Source of the DNA: VXMT01 sp965204835
GTDB taxonomy: Bacteria; Chloroflexota; Dehalococcoidia; UBA2979
Reading direction: 5' to 3'
DNA length: 64,000 nt
Assembly (NCBI GenBank): GCA_965204835.1
Contig: OZ242017.1
Coordinates: 558,001-622,000 of the forward strand
In this document: positions 7,113-15,458 of the stretch, in pieces
How positions within the stretch are numbered: the first letter of the stretch is position 1
Layout of the letters: every line of letters begins with the position of its first letter
Translations under genes and position numbers: made by a program
Notes under the pieces: model-generated
The model's input: only the letters and a program-made list of their open reading frames with translations
What the model was told of the DNA's origin: nothing
Database searches by the model: none

Positions 7113-9146
7113 TTAGTCGGGGAGCTCGTGCCGCTGCTCAACGAGCTTGAATTTCAGCTTGTTGCTGGGCGACTGCGAAGGGAGCGGATCCATCGGCAAA
7201 TGCTTGTAGGGACGGGCCAGCTCGATCTTGAAGTAGTGCGTGAGCATGAGCATGTTGATCGCCAGTTGCATTTCTGCCCAGCGGAATCCCAGGCAGGCGT
7301 GCGTGCCCAGGCCGTACGGCGCGTAGCCCGGCCCGACGTGCTCGTTCCTCGGCGGCACGTAGCGGTCGATGTCGAACGTCTGCGGGTCGGGGAACGCCTC
7401 CTCGAGGTAGTGCGAGGCCGTCTGCGCAATCACGAGCTGCGACCCGACCGGTAGCTCGTAACCCTCCACCACGCAGGTGTTCATCACCGTGCGCATCGAC
7501 ATGGCCACGATCGGCGACATCCGCAGGGACTCCATCAGCACCCGGTGGGTCACGTCGATCCGGTCCAGGCTGAGGTCGTCCTCGCTGGGATCGCCATCGG
7601 CCCACAGGGCGTCCGCCTCGGCCGTGACGCGCTCGTACAGCTCGGGGTGCTGCAGCAACCAGTAGAGGGCGAACCCGAGCTGGTCGCCCATGTACATGCT
7701 GGTCATCAGGATCGCCCCCAGCGGGAGCGCGAGGTCCGATTCGGGCAGGAACTGGGGATCCGACGCGTGCAGGGCGATATACGCGTCCACCACGTCCGGG
7801 GGCATGCCGATCCGCTGTGCGGCCGTATGCGTGCTCTGCATGCGATCGATGATCCGGTCCGTGGCCTTCGCCCGGCGGCGCATGGACGGGGTCTTGAGCA
7901 TGAACCGCGGCAGGATCTTCGCGATGCCGACGTTGAGCACCCGCATCTTGTACTTGAGCGCATCGGCGATCTCGTCCTGGGTGTCGATACTGGCCAGGAG
8001 CGGCGACGCCTGCGCGTTCAGGAATGGTCGCAGCATCTTCTGCACCGGCATCGTGTCGCCGACGTCCCAGGTCGCCATGTGCGTGCGGGCCAGGCCGTAG
8101 ACCTCGTCGAGGCGCCGGGTCAGGACGCTCCGGGCGTACGCGGGCTGCAACGACTTGCGGAAGCGGAAGTGATCGGCGCCGTCCACCGAGTGCATGGAGC
8201 GCGAGACGCCGTACGCCTTGTCGACGCCCTCGAAGTACTCCTTCGACCGCAGGAACAGCCGCCCCTTGCTCTGGGCCCACCTGTTCGTCTCCACGCCTGC
8301 CAGGATGATCAGGTTCTTCCGGAACGGAATCCGGATCTCGAACACGGGACCGTACTTCTCCGCCAGCTTGGCGAACCCGGCCGGCAGCCTGCCTTTCCGC
8401 AGATCGCGGTTGGACACCAGGTCACGGATGGAGACGGCGGGAATCGGCTTCGTCAGCGAGGGCCGGCGCAGCGCGGGCCCGATGATGATGCTCTCGCCCA
8501 CCGCCGCCGCGATCGCCTGGCCGATGAGGTCCATCTGGCTGACGAACGCAATGCGCTCCTCGACCTCCTCGTCGATCTGGAACAGCACGGGGAACACGTT
8601 GCAGGCGTTGAGGAGGCCGGTGATGATCACTTCGCGCGGGCTCGGAATCGAGTCCGTGAAGATGATCTTGGTCAACCGCGCCTTGACGATGTCGCCCGCC
8701 GTGTACTCGTCGCCGAGCGCCATCTCGCGCCGATGGCGCCTGGAGAGGGTGTAGAACTCGCCCACGTGCTCGTCGAGGATCTCTCGCTGGACGAGCCCGT
8801 CCAGCACCTCGGGGATCGCCGACTCGGAGTGCGGCGCAAGCCGCTCGACCCAGTAGCGGGCATCGTGCTGGTCTGTCTCGGTCGCGATCTCTCGCAGGAA
8901 CGGGTCAAGCAGCGGGTCGCCGGTCTCGGTCGCATCGAGCAGAATCAGCGACTCGAGGTCGGTGTCGATGCGACCCATCAGCGACAGTTCAGCAAGTATC
9001 GAACCGGCTACGGCACAGTTCAGGTTCCAGCCGGGCACCTGGTGAAAGTAACCGCTCTCCTCGTTCAGCAGCGCCAGCAGGAGCGCTTCGGGCAGACTGA
9101 GTGGATATGACTCCTGGGCCGTCTCGGTTGCGGTTGCTTGCGTCAT
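7113..9146 (-). CDS. GPP34 (GOLPH3-like)-cytochrome P450 fusion protein
   Basis: A 677-residue two-domain protein. Residues about 10-230 match the GPP34/GOLPH3 fold: LSLPEALLLALLNEESGYF, CAVAGSILAELSLMGRID, ETGDPLLDPFLREI and PSPREVIITGLLNACNVF; eukaryotic members bind phosphoinositide membranes. From about residue 260 a full P450 follows: a helix-K ESLRM (ExxR), RYVPPRNEH and the haem-ligand loop PYGLGTHACLG. The helix-I segment reads SMYMGDQLGFAL, lacking the usual acid-Thr pair, so oxygen activation may be atypical. The ATG at 9146 has GGGGGA nine bases upstream; the open frame continues upstream but is Arg/Pro-rich. It is divergent from an SDR epimerase gene. The fusion suggests a membrane-docked oxygenase acting on lipid, sterol or terpenoid substrates (inference). 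Confidence 0.88.
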   Translation of the reverse strand: MTQATATETAQESYPLSLPEALLLALLNEESGYFHQVPGWNLNCAVAGSILAELSLMGRIDTDLESLILLDATETGDPLLDPFLREIATETDQHDARYWVERLAPHSESAIPEVLDGLVQREILDEHVGEFYTLSRRHRREMALGDEYTAGDIVKARLTKIIFTDSIPSPREVIITGLLNACNVFPVLFQIDEEVEERIAFVSQMDLIGQAIAAAVGESIIIGPALRRPSLTKPIPAVSIRDLVSNRDLRKGRLPAGFAKLAEKYGPVFEIRIPFRKNLIILAGVETNRWAQSKGRLFLRSKEYFEGVDKAYGVSRSMHSVDGADHFRFRKSLQPAYARSVLTRRLDEVYGLARTHMATWDVGDTMPVQKMLRPFLNAQASPLLASIDTQDEIADALKYKMRVLNVGIAKILPRFMLKTPSMRRRAKATDRIIDRMQSTHTAAQRIGMPPDVVDAYIALHASDPQFLPESDLALPLGAILMTSMYMGDQLGFALYWLLQHPELYERVTAEADALWADGDPSEDDLSLDRIDVTHRVLMESLRMSPIVAMSMRTVMNTCVVEGYELPVGSQLVIAQTASHYLEEAFPDPQTFDIDRYVPPRNEHVGPGYAPYGLGTHACLGFRWAEMQLAINMLMLTHYFKIELARPYKHLPMDPLPSQSPSNKLKFKLVEQRHELPD

Positions 9147-9432
9147 CAACCAACGTCCCCCGGGGCAACGGTTATGGCAATGATACGTGAGCGTCCGAGG
9201 CGCTGCCACCAGATTCGCCGGTCTCTCCGCCAGCCCGCCGGTCCACAGGAGGCCCCGCGCGTGGGACCGCCAGGTGGTCTCGTCACCTCCGTCGGCGCAG
9301 CCGCGCAGCGTCGATCTGCCTGTGCGCCATCGCCGGTGTCGCCGACCCGGGCGCCAGGGGGCCTCGGGCGTCGCGGCTCCACGACTGCCGCGGACAGCGC
9401 ACGCCACCGCATGCTGTAGCATTGGGCGCCGT

Positions 9433-10515
9433 ATGGACTCACAGTCATCTGCCAGCCCCTCCGGCAGATCGGCGCCTCCTGTGTTCCTGACAGGCGCAGC
9501 CGGGTTTGTAGGGGCTAACCTCGTACGAAGATTGCTTGCCGACGGTGCGCGAGTCCGGGTGCTGCTCAGACCCGAGGACAACAACGAGGCCCTGGATGGG
9601 CTCGATGTTGAGCGCGTGTACGGCGACATTCGCGACCTGGATGCCACCCGGGAAGCCCTCGCCGGTTGCCACGGCGTCTACCACTGCGCGGCGCTCGTCT
9701 CGACCATCGATGGCAACTACGCCCATCGCCGGGAGATCTTCGAGTCCAACGTGCTGGGCACCCGCAACGTGCTCCAGGCGGCGCGGGAGGTCGAGGCGGG
9801 GCGGGTGGTGGTGACGGGCTCCATCAGCGCCGCCGGGTACGATCCGGACGACCCGTCCGCCCCGGCTACGGAGTCCATGCCCTACTACCCCATCGACCAC
9901 GTCATGCCCTACGAGCGCAGCAAGGCGATGGTCGAGACCGAGTGCTGGCGGGCCGCGGCGGCCGGTCAGGACGTCGTGATCGCCACGTCCTGCGCGGTGC
10001 TCGGGGGGAACGACTTCTTCCCCTCGCAACTGGGGCAGACCCTGTGCGACTTCGCCAACCGCAAACTGCCCGCCTACGTCGATGGCGGGTGCGAGTTCGT
10101 CGCCGCACGGGACATCGCCGAGGGGCACGTGCTCTGTATGCAGCGAGGGCGTTCGGGGGAGAAGTACATCTTCAGCAGCGAGTACCAGACCATCACCGAG
10201 CTCCTGGACCTGTTCGAGGAGGTCTCGGGGGTGCCCCGACCGCGCCTGCGGCTGCCCGCCGGGCCGATGCTCGCGCTATCGAAGGTGACGAGCTACACCC
10301 TCAGCCGGCTGTACCCGAGCTACCCGCAGCGACTCACGCCCGGCGCGATCCGGCTGTTGCAGCAGCGCCGTCGCGCCAACACCACCAGGGCGAGGGAGGA
10401 GCTTGGCTTCGAGCCGACGACGGTCCGCGCCGCGGTCCAGGATGCCTACGCGTTTCACTACCAGCGCAACGCGATCACTAACCCTCGCGCGAAGCGCCCG
10501 GACGTGAGCGCCTAG
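9433..10515 (+). CDS. NAD-dependent epimerase/dehydratase (extended SDR)
   Basis: A 360-residue extended short-chain dehydrogenase. The Rossmann glycine motif GAAGFVGANL follows a Ser/Pro-rich start, GDIRDLDA is the acidic cofactor loop, VVTGSISAAGY carries the catalytic Ser and YERSKAMVE the Tyr-x-x-x-Lys pair. The overall pattern (ALVSTIDG, NVLGTRNVLQA, FVAARDIAEGH) resembles 3-beta-hydroxysteroid/dihydroflavonol-reductase-like members such as HpnA. ATG 9433 was chosen because the frame upstream to 9187 is low-complexity. The 286-base gap to the P450 fusion must hold both divergent promoters. The pair may act on the same hydrophobic substrate (inference from position only). Confidence 0.85.
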   Translation: MDSQSSASPSGRSAPPVFLTGAAGFVGANLVRRLLADGARVRVLLRPEDNNEALDGLDVERVYGDIRDLDATREALAGCHGVYHCAALVSTIDGNYAHRREIFESNVLGTRNVLQAAREVEAGRVVVTGSISAAGYDPDDPSAPATESMPYYPIDHVMPYERSKAMVETECWRAAAAGQDVVIATSCAVLGGNDFFPSQLGQTLCDFANRKLPAYVDGGCEFVAARDIAEGHVLCMQRGRSGEKYIFSSEYQTITELLDLFEEVSGVPRPRLRLPAGPMLALSKVTSYTLSRLYPSYPQRLTPGAIRLLQQRRRANTTRAREELGFEPTTVRAAVQDAYAFHYQRNAITNPRAKRPDVSA

Positions 10516-10552
10516 CTGCACTCGACCTGCGCGCGCCGCGCCGATCGTCACG

Positions 10553-11014
10553 CTATGCGTGTCCCGTGAGCTCGCTGTGTGCGATCGGCGGCGTGCCCGG
10601 GACGCAGCTCCACGGCTCGGTCTCGACCGGGGTGCCGTCCGCGCGGGTGATGGACCAGTAGGAGCTGGCCGGCGCGATCTCGCTGCAGTGCTCGATCTTC
10701 GCCGTCCTGACGCACTTCCCGTCGAGGACGTAGCTCGGGGCGGAGGCGACCCGGTGGAGCGTCTCGTCCAGCCAGATACGGTCCGCCGAGTACATTGCCA
10801 TCCGCAGCCCGCTGTCCATCTCGTCGTCGAACGGGCGGCCGAGCACGACTTCCGCCTCCGCGACGTCGTAGGACAGGAGCTGTTCGACGGTGTGCCCGGA
10901 CACGACGACGTTGACCAGGCGAATCCGCACCCCGGCGATCTCGAGCGACTCCTCGGTGACGGTCCCGACCTCACGGATGTCCCCCGGCTCCAGGTCGAAC
11001 TCAAGCACGGGCAT
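10553..11014 (-). CDS. Hypothetical protein, last gene of ADP-ribosylglycohydrolase operon
   Basis: A 153-residue soluble protein (starts MPVLEFDLEPGDIREVGTV) rich in beta-strand-like segments, with a central SADRIWLDETLHRVASAPSY and a C-terminal SSYWSITRADG. I do not recognise a family. It starts on the base after the ADP-ribosylglycohydrolase stop, so it is almost certainly in the same transcript. Two cysteines (KCVRTAKIEHC) are eight residues apart and could form a disulfide or bind metal. Confidence 0.65.
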   Translation of the reverse strand: MPVLEFDLEPGDIREVGTVTEESLEIAGVRIRLVNVVVSGHTVEQLLSYDVAEAEVVLGRPFDDEMDSGLRMAMYSADRIWLDETLHRVASAPSYVLDGKCVRTAKIEHCSEIAPASSYWSITRADGTPVETEPWSCVPGTPPIAHSELTGHA

Positions 11015-11947
11015 TCAGTGGGCCAGCTCGAAGAGGCCATCCGCCATCGCGGTGATCTCGTCGGCCATCGTGAGCTGCTCGCGCCACTCGGCGGGGATGC
11101 CCTCGACGCCGTAGCAGGCGCCGGCGAGCTGGCCGTAGATGGCGGTGGTGGTGTCGGCGTCGTCGCCGAGGTTGGCGGCGAGCAGGGCGCCGTCGCGGAA
11201 CGTGTCGGAGCGGTGGAAGGCCCAGAGCGCGGCCTCGAGCGATCGGACGACGTAGCCGGTGCCCTGGATGTCCGGAGGGTTGAGCGCCTTGAAGGAGCCG
11301 CCAGCGATGCGGGCGATCTCCTCGACCAGTGGCTCGCGCTCCCACAGGCCCTCGACGGGGCAGTAGCCCGGCGCGAGCAGCGTCTCCCTGTCGACGCCGG
11401 CGAGCGCGCCGACGAGCAGGCCGGCGAAGTAGCGGCAGGCGTCGACGGCCGTGCGTGCGCCGTGCGTCGTGCGGGAACTGGCGGCGGCCATGCTGATGGC
11501 CTCGGACGGGTCGCCCGAGAACGCCATCGGCGCCGGGGCGAGCCGCATCAGCGAGCCGTTGCCGGCGCTGTTCGGGTCGGTCGACCCGGCGTAGGGGTCG
11601 CCGTCTCGCTCGAAGCGGGACAGCGCGCCCTGCACGGTGATCCCGATGTCGAAGCAGCGGCCCGTCGAGGACAGGTAGCCCTCGCGCCACCAGCGCACGT
11701 AGCGCCGCATCTGGTCGGCCGGGTCGAAGCCTCCGTGCTCGATCAGGCTCGTCGCGAGGCAGAGGGCCATCGAGGTGTCGTCGGTCCACTGGCCGGGCTC
11801 CAGGCCGAACGGCCCGCCGCCGACCATGTCGGCGATGGGCTCGAAGGCGCCCGGCGGCTTGAACTCGAGCGCGGTACCGAGAGCGTCGCCGGCGGCGAGG
11901 CCGAGCAGGCAGCCCCGGAATCGGTCCAGCGTGGTGGGCGTGCTCAT
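11015..11947 (-). CDS. ADP-ribosylglycohydrolase family protein
   Basis: A 310-residue enzyme of the DraG/ARH family, which removes ADP-ribose from proteins or small molecules using two magnesium ions. The N-terminal metal site is FRGCLLGLAAGDALGTALEF, with QWTDDTSMALCLA about residue 55; the second metal site is LGDDADTTTAIYGQLAGACYG near residue 265. PNSAGNGSLMRLAPAPM is also characteristic. ATG 11947 overlaps the stop of the phosphatase gene by ATGA, so the pair is translationally coupled; the upstream extension of the frame is just the overlapping gene. Next to a dual-specificity phosphatase, it suggests a module that erases or processes ADP-ribose or phosphate marks. Confidence 0.92.
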   Translation of the reverse strand: MSTPTTLDRFRGCLLGLAAGDALGTALEFKPPGAFEPIADMVGGGPFGLEPGQWTDDTSMALCLATSLIEHGGFDPADQMRRYVRWWREGYLSSTGRCFDIGITVQGALSRFERDGDPYAGSTDPNSAGNGSLMRLAPAPMAFSGDPSEAISMAAASSRTTHGARTAVDACRYFAGLLVGALAGVDRETLLAPGYCPVEGLWEREPLVEEIARIAGGSFKALNPPDIQGTGYVVRSLEAALWAFHRSDTFRDGALLAANLGDDADTTTAIYGQLAGACYGVEGIPAEWREQLTMADEITAMADGLFELAH

Positions 11948-12528
11948 CCGGCGCTCTCCAGTGCGGGCTCCGTCCACTCGCGGACGTAGCGGAACTGCTC
12001 GCGCGTCTCCGGCGACTCCGGCTTGCGGCGCACCTTCGCGACGCCCCGCCACCACTCGGCGAGCTGCGCCAGGGCCTCGTCGCCCGTGCGCCCGTGTCGC
12101 ACGAGCCAGCAGCCGACGACGGTGCCCGTGCGGCCGACGCCGCCCCAGCAGTGCAGGTACACCGTGCGGCCGTCCTCGAGCGCCTCGTCGATGGCGTCGA
12201 GGATGGCGGTCATCTCGCCCGCACTGCGCGGCACGTCGAGGTCGGCGATCGGGTGCCGCTCGTGGGCGACGCCCAGGCCTGCGTCGAGCGCCTCGGCATG
12301 TGCTATCGCCGCGTACGGTTCGAGTCCATCGCGCTCCTCGGTCAGGTCGATGAAGTGGTCGATGCCCGCGTCGAGCAGCGTCCGCAGCTTGACCGCCGCC
12401 TGCGCGGGGTCCTTCTCGCCCGGGTACTCGCCGGCCGCGAATCGACCGGGGACGAGCCAGTAGCTGTTGGGGATGGGCCGCTCGGTGGCGCCCGGGCCTG
12501 GTGGTGGCGTGCCCTGGTGCTCGCCCAT
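11944..12528 (-). CDS. Dual-specificity protein phosphatase-like protein
   Basis: A 194-residue member of the cysteine phosphatase superfamily. The P-loop is HCWGGVGRTGTVVGCWL (Cys nucleophile and Arg of CxxGxxR, near residue 135), and the general acid is probably an Asp in PIADLDVPRSA. The start region (NSYWLVPGRFAAGEYPG) is typical of bacterial DSP/tyrosine phosphatase-like enzymes, which may act on phosphoproteins, phosphoinositides or nucleotides. ATG 12528 lies two bases after the previous stop. The frame upstream is an artefact of the neighbouring gene. Confidence 0.88.
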   Translation of the reverse strand: MGEHQGTPPPGPGATERPIPNSYWLVPGRFAAGEYPGEKDPAQAAVKLRTLLDAGIDHFIDLTEERDGLEPYAAIAHAEALDAGLGVAHERHPIADLDVPRSAGEMTAILDAIDEALEDGRTVYLHCWGGVGRTGTVVGCWLVRHGRTGDEALAQLAEWWRGVAKVRRKPESPETREQFRYVREWTEPALESAG

Positions 12529-12530
12529 CG

Positions 12531-13508
12531 CTAGAAGTCGCCTTCCCGGACCGGCCGGCCCGAGAGGCCGACGACGACGGGTCTCACCGGTTCGTTGTCC
12601 TCGATCACCCCATCGCCGACCTTGACGCTCTTCGCTGCAACGCTGTCCATGCCGGCCAGCTTCGGGGCGCCCTCGATGGCCTCCAGGTCGCCGCCGTAGT
12701 ACTCGAACCACGGCAGCCCGGCCGCCGAGTAGTCCTGCGCGCTCACCGGCTCGTGGGGAGGTGCGCCGCCCGTCACGCCGAGGAACTGTGCGCTATTGAG
12801 GATGTGCACGAAGCAGCGGGACCGCACCGATCCCTCCCAGGCGTCGAAGCCGTGGGGGTCCTCGTAGATCTCCTGCTCCATGAGGCCCCCGGGGGCGAGT
12901 CCCATCTCGTCAGCCGGTGCGGCCGACAGCATGAGGGTTGGCTGCTCTGCGGGGCTGTACGCGACCTGCATCATCTCTTCGTAGCGCGACCGCTTCATCG
13001 GGTAGACGGCGATCTGCAGGCCGCCGTGCTGCGCCTCGCCCGTGAGCTGCTCCTCGGCCGAGTAGCCCGCCCCGAGTGGCATCGCCACGAACTGCCGGAC
13101 GAGGCCCTGCTCGACGCAGAAGCCGTCGAGCCACGGCTGCTCGGGGACCACGAGGTAGTCCTGGGGCTCCTCGACGAGCTCATCCGCCCACGGCTCGCCG
13201 GTCAGCGCGTTGACCTTCCCCGCAGCCACCTTCACCGCCATCGGGTAGGTTCCCGCGAAGTGCAGCCACATCGCCTCGGCCTGGTACATCGGCAGGAACA
13301 CGCCGCCTCGCTGGCCCCACTCCGCGGGCAGCCGCTCCATGTGGTCGTCGACGTGGCTGAGCGGGAACGCCCCGAGGCCCGGCGGCAGGGGGTAGCTCCG
13401 GTTGTCGTCGGGGATGCGCAGCGTGCGCTGGAACTCGACCTCCAGCCGCGCGTGCTCGTGCACCTCCGGGAACCGGAATACCAGTCGGTTGTCGTGTAGC
13501 TCGATCAC
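12531..13508 (-). CDS. Conserved hypothetical protein in phosphatase/ADP-ribosylglycohydrolase operon
   Basis: A 325-residue soluble protein with no signal peptide. Visible conserved-looking blocks are FPLSHVDDHMERLPAEW, GGVFLPMYQAEAMWLHF, VRQFVAMPLGAGYSAEEQLT and GGLQIAVYPMKRSRYEEM. I do not recognise a named family. It lies 62 bases after the XRE regulator and two bases before the phosphatase start, and is therefore the first large gene of the operon. The many Gly-, Pro- and aromatic-rich loops point to an enzyme or beta-rich binding protein; no cofactor motif is evident. Confidence 0.75.
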   Translation of the reverse strand: MIELHDNRLVFRFPEVHEHARLEVEFQRTLRIPDDNRSYPLPPGLGAFPLSHVDDHMERLPAEWGQRGGVFLPMYQAEAMWLHFAGTYPMAVKVAAGKVNALTGEPWADELVEEPQDYLVVPEQPWLDGFCVEQGLVRQFVAMPLGAGYSAEEQLTGEAQHGGLQIAVYPMKRSRYEEMMQVAYSPAEQPTLMLSAAPADEMGLAPGGLMEQEIYEDPHGFDAWEGSVRSRCFVHILNSAQFLGVTGGAPPHEPVSAQDYSAAGLPWFEYYGGDLEAIEGAPKLAGMDSVAAKSVKVGDGVIEDNEPVRPVVVGLSGRPVREGDF

Positions 13509-13570
13509 AGTGCTCTCCCTCTCCAGTGAGTGGTTCTCTTGGTGGTCGTGGTGTCCCGGCGGACGGCCGT

Positions 13571-13921
13571 CTACCAGTCGCCGTCCCGGATCTCGCGGAC
13601 GACCCGCACGATGGCGTCGTCGGGCACGTCGCGGAGCTGCCGCAGCACGTCGCCGAACAGCCGCGGCCGGCTCATGACGATGTCCCGCAGGTCGGTCGAC
13701 ACCTTGCCGGCCATGGCCAGCAGCACGTCGGGGTCCTCGCCCAGCTCGTCGGCGAGCCGCCGGATGGTGGCCTCCGACGGCGGCGCCACCTGGTCGCGCT
13801 CGATCTTGCTCAGGTACGCGGGCTCCACGCCGATGCGTCGTGCGACCTGGCGCACGGAGTAGGAACGGTCGTCACGCCGGAGGCCTTCGCGAGTTGCGCG
13901 GACGTGGGTCCCGAATGTCAT
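13571..13921 (-). CDS. XRE-family helix-turn-helix regulator
   Basis: A 116-residue repressor-like protein. The HTH covers about residues 20-60: YSVRQVARRIGVEPAYLSKIERDQVAPPSEATIRRLADELG, a clear Cro/C1 pattern. The C-terminal half (DVLLAMAGKVSTDLRDIV) is a short dimerisation tail. ATG 13921 removes a non-conserved upstream extension. It heads the five-gene operon and has an inverted repeat touching its start codon, so it probably regulates itself and the operon. Confidence 0.87.
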   Translation of the reverse strand: MTFGTHVRATREGLRRDDRSYSVRQVARRIGVEPAYLSKIERDQVAPPSEATIRRLADELGEDPDVLLAMAGKVSTDLRDIVMSRPRLFGDVLRQLRDVPDDAIVRVVREIRDGDW

Positions 13922-13939
13922 GTGTACTACATGATACAC
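13922..13939. promoter_or_regulatory. Candidate XRE operator
   Basis: An imperfect palindrome, GTGTACTACATGATACAC (arms GTGTA/TACAC), lies directly before the regulator start codon. A site in this place would let the XRE protein block its own expression. The divergent nuclease-like gene starts about 100 bases away and may share the control. Confidence 0.45.
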
Positions 13940-14042
13940 GGCGTGGCAGGGCGAGTCTATCTCACAGCCGCGAAATCCGCGCAGTACGCTGTCCGCACGA
14001 AGCGTGACACCCGCGCGGTCAACGAGTTGAGGGAGACCTGCC

Positions 14043-14666
14043 TTGTCCGATCTGATCGACCACCTGCGGTCATTCAACCGCAAAGAGCGCTACATCCTGC
14101 TCGAGAACGCACTGGGAGCGGGCACGTTCTCGCTCGACGAGGATTTCCGCGAGCGCCTCGGACGCGAGTTACGCCTCGATGTCCCTGGCGAGGCGTTCGT
14201 CGCGATGGACTACCACCTCGACTGGCTGCAGGTAGCGCTGTACCTGTCGGCCACCCCTGACCCACCAAGGCTCATCCCGCAGCCCGAGGGCTTCAGCGCC
14301 ACCCAGATCGACGTCGATCTCCTTGTGGCCTTCGACGAAAGCGAAACGACTCACGTCGTGCTCCTCGAGGCGAAGATGGAGACAGGCTGGACGAACAGGC
14401 AGGCGACCGAGAAGGCTGAGCGGCTGCGGGTCATCTTCGGGGAATCAGCAGGCACCGGCCCGGTCATCCCGCACTTCGTGCTGTTGTCTCCGAACCGGCC
14501 GCAGCAATTGCAGGCGGATGACTGGCCGAAATGGATGACGCGCGACGGCCAGCCGGTGTGGATGAAGTTGCCGCGCCCACCCGGACTCCGCAAGGCAACA
14601 CGCGCGAACGAGGAAGGACGAGCATCGGCATCCGGGAGGCTGCTGCACCTCGACCCGCCACTGTGA
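14043..14666 (+). CDS. Hypothetical protein with PD-(D/E)XK nuclease-like motif
   Basis: A 207-residue protein starting MSDLIDHLRSFNRKERYILL from a TTG codon with GGGAG about ten bases upstream. Around residues 87-110 it reads IDVDLLVAFDESETTHVVLLEAKMETGW: an Asp at the end of a strand and then E-x-K after a hydrophobic strand, the pattern of PD-(D/E)XK nucleases. A downstream Gln/Lys region (NRQATEKAERL) fits the next helix. It is divergent from the XRE operon with about 120 bases between. The nuclease reading is inference from the motif only; the protein could also be a non-catalytic relative. Confidence 0.65.
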   Translation: MSDLIDHLRSFNRKERYILLENALGAGTFSLDEDFRERLGRELRLDVPGEAFVAMDYHLDWLQVALYLSATPDPPRLIPQPEGFSATQIDVDLLVAFDESETTHVVLLEAKMETGWTNRQATEKAERLRVIFGESAGTGPVIPHFVLLSPNRPQQLQADDWPKWMTRDGQPVWMKLPRPPGLRKATRANEEGRASASGRLLHLDPPL

Positions 14667-14749
14667 TGCCTTGAACCCCGTATGGCTCTTGCACATCGAG
14701 TACGCGCCCGCGACGAGGGGTGGCTCGCCGTCGACTCGGGGAGTGGCGT

Positions 14750-15181
14750 CTACGGCTCCTCGCCGCGGAGTTGCTCGACCCGCCGCAACACGGCGGTGAC
14801 GAGCCCGGCCCCGATCGCCTCCGCGAGGGCGCCTTCGACGAAGCGGTCGCCGCGGATCACCACCGTGAGCAGGCGCGCGAGGTCGGGCGCCGTTGCCTGC
14901 CCGAGCGCACCACGGTCGTTGCGGAGGCGCTGGGCCTCCGGCGTCGCGGCCCACTCGACCCAGTCGAAGTCGGGGCGCACCCAGCCGTCGCGGTAGGCCA
15001 CTTCGACGAGCCGGGACGTGAGTTCGGAAGGCGAGAACCAGGGCGCTGTGATGGAGCCGGGCTCCAACTCGTCACCCCCCTTCCACTCTCCGAACTCCGC
15101 GTCGGCGGCCTCGAAGGCGGGAAGCAGTTCCGCGAGGCCGTCGAGGCGAGGCGGCGCCAGGTCGTCGCGTTCATCGGTCAT
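14750..15181 (-). CDS. DUF6508-like small protein
   Basis: A 143-residue acidic protein whose layout (LAELLPAFEAADAEFGEW, then WFSPSELTSRLVEVAY, DFDWVEWA, LARLLTVVIRGDRFVEGALAEAI and VTAVLRRVEQL) matches what I know of the DUF6508 family, a small helical family of unknown role. ATG 15181 was chosen; the longer frame upstream has no family likeness. It is a lone gene between the nuclease-like gene and the sensor kinase. Confidence 0.75.
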   Translation of the reverse strand: MTDERDDLAPPRLDGLAELLPAFEAADAEFGEWKGGDELEPGSITAPWFSPSELTSRLVEVAYRDGWVRPDFDWVEWAATPEAQRLRNDRGALGQATAPDLARLLTVVIRGDRFVEGALAEAIGAGLVTAVLRRVEQLRGEEP

Positions 15182-15279
15182 ACGCGACTCCTTCGTCCGC
15201 CTGTAGGACGGCGCGAGCCGCACCGCTCCCAGGATGTCGTCGTCGTGAGGTCGACACAACGTCGAGGGTCGCGGCTGGC

Positions 15280-15411
15280 TCAGCAGTGATAGTCGACCAG
15301 GACGGGCACATATCCCCTCCCCATGTACGACCGCAGCGTAGCGAGGAAGGCCGCATCCCACTCCGGGACGTCCTCGTTGAAGTAGACGACGCGCCCGTAG
15401 AACGAGTCCAC
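15280..15411 (-). CDS. Possible small protein or gene remnant
   Basis: From GTG 15411 the frame encodes about 43 residues (VDSFYGRVVYFNEDVPEW ... YVPVLVDYHC) with a protein-like composition unlike the Arg/Pro-rich shadows around it. The same frame is open far upstream, through the sensor-kinase gene, but only this end looks coding. It may be the remaining C-terminus of a longer gene displaced by the regulator gene. No family is recognised. Confidence 0.3.
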   Translation of the reverse strand: MDSFYGRVVYFNEDVPEWDAAFLATLRSYMGRGYVPVLVDYHC

Positions 15412-15458
15412 ATCGCATCGAAGACGGACCGTATCTGTCGTTCCCCAGGTCCTGCCTC

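Noticed and set aside
7113..9146. P450 as the Trp-modifying enzyme of the RiPP locus
   Set aside because: It lies over 8 kb from the export genes with two unrelated operons between, has its own divergent SDR partner and lacks the shared activator box.
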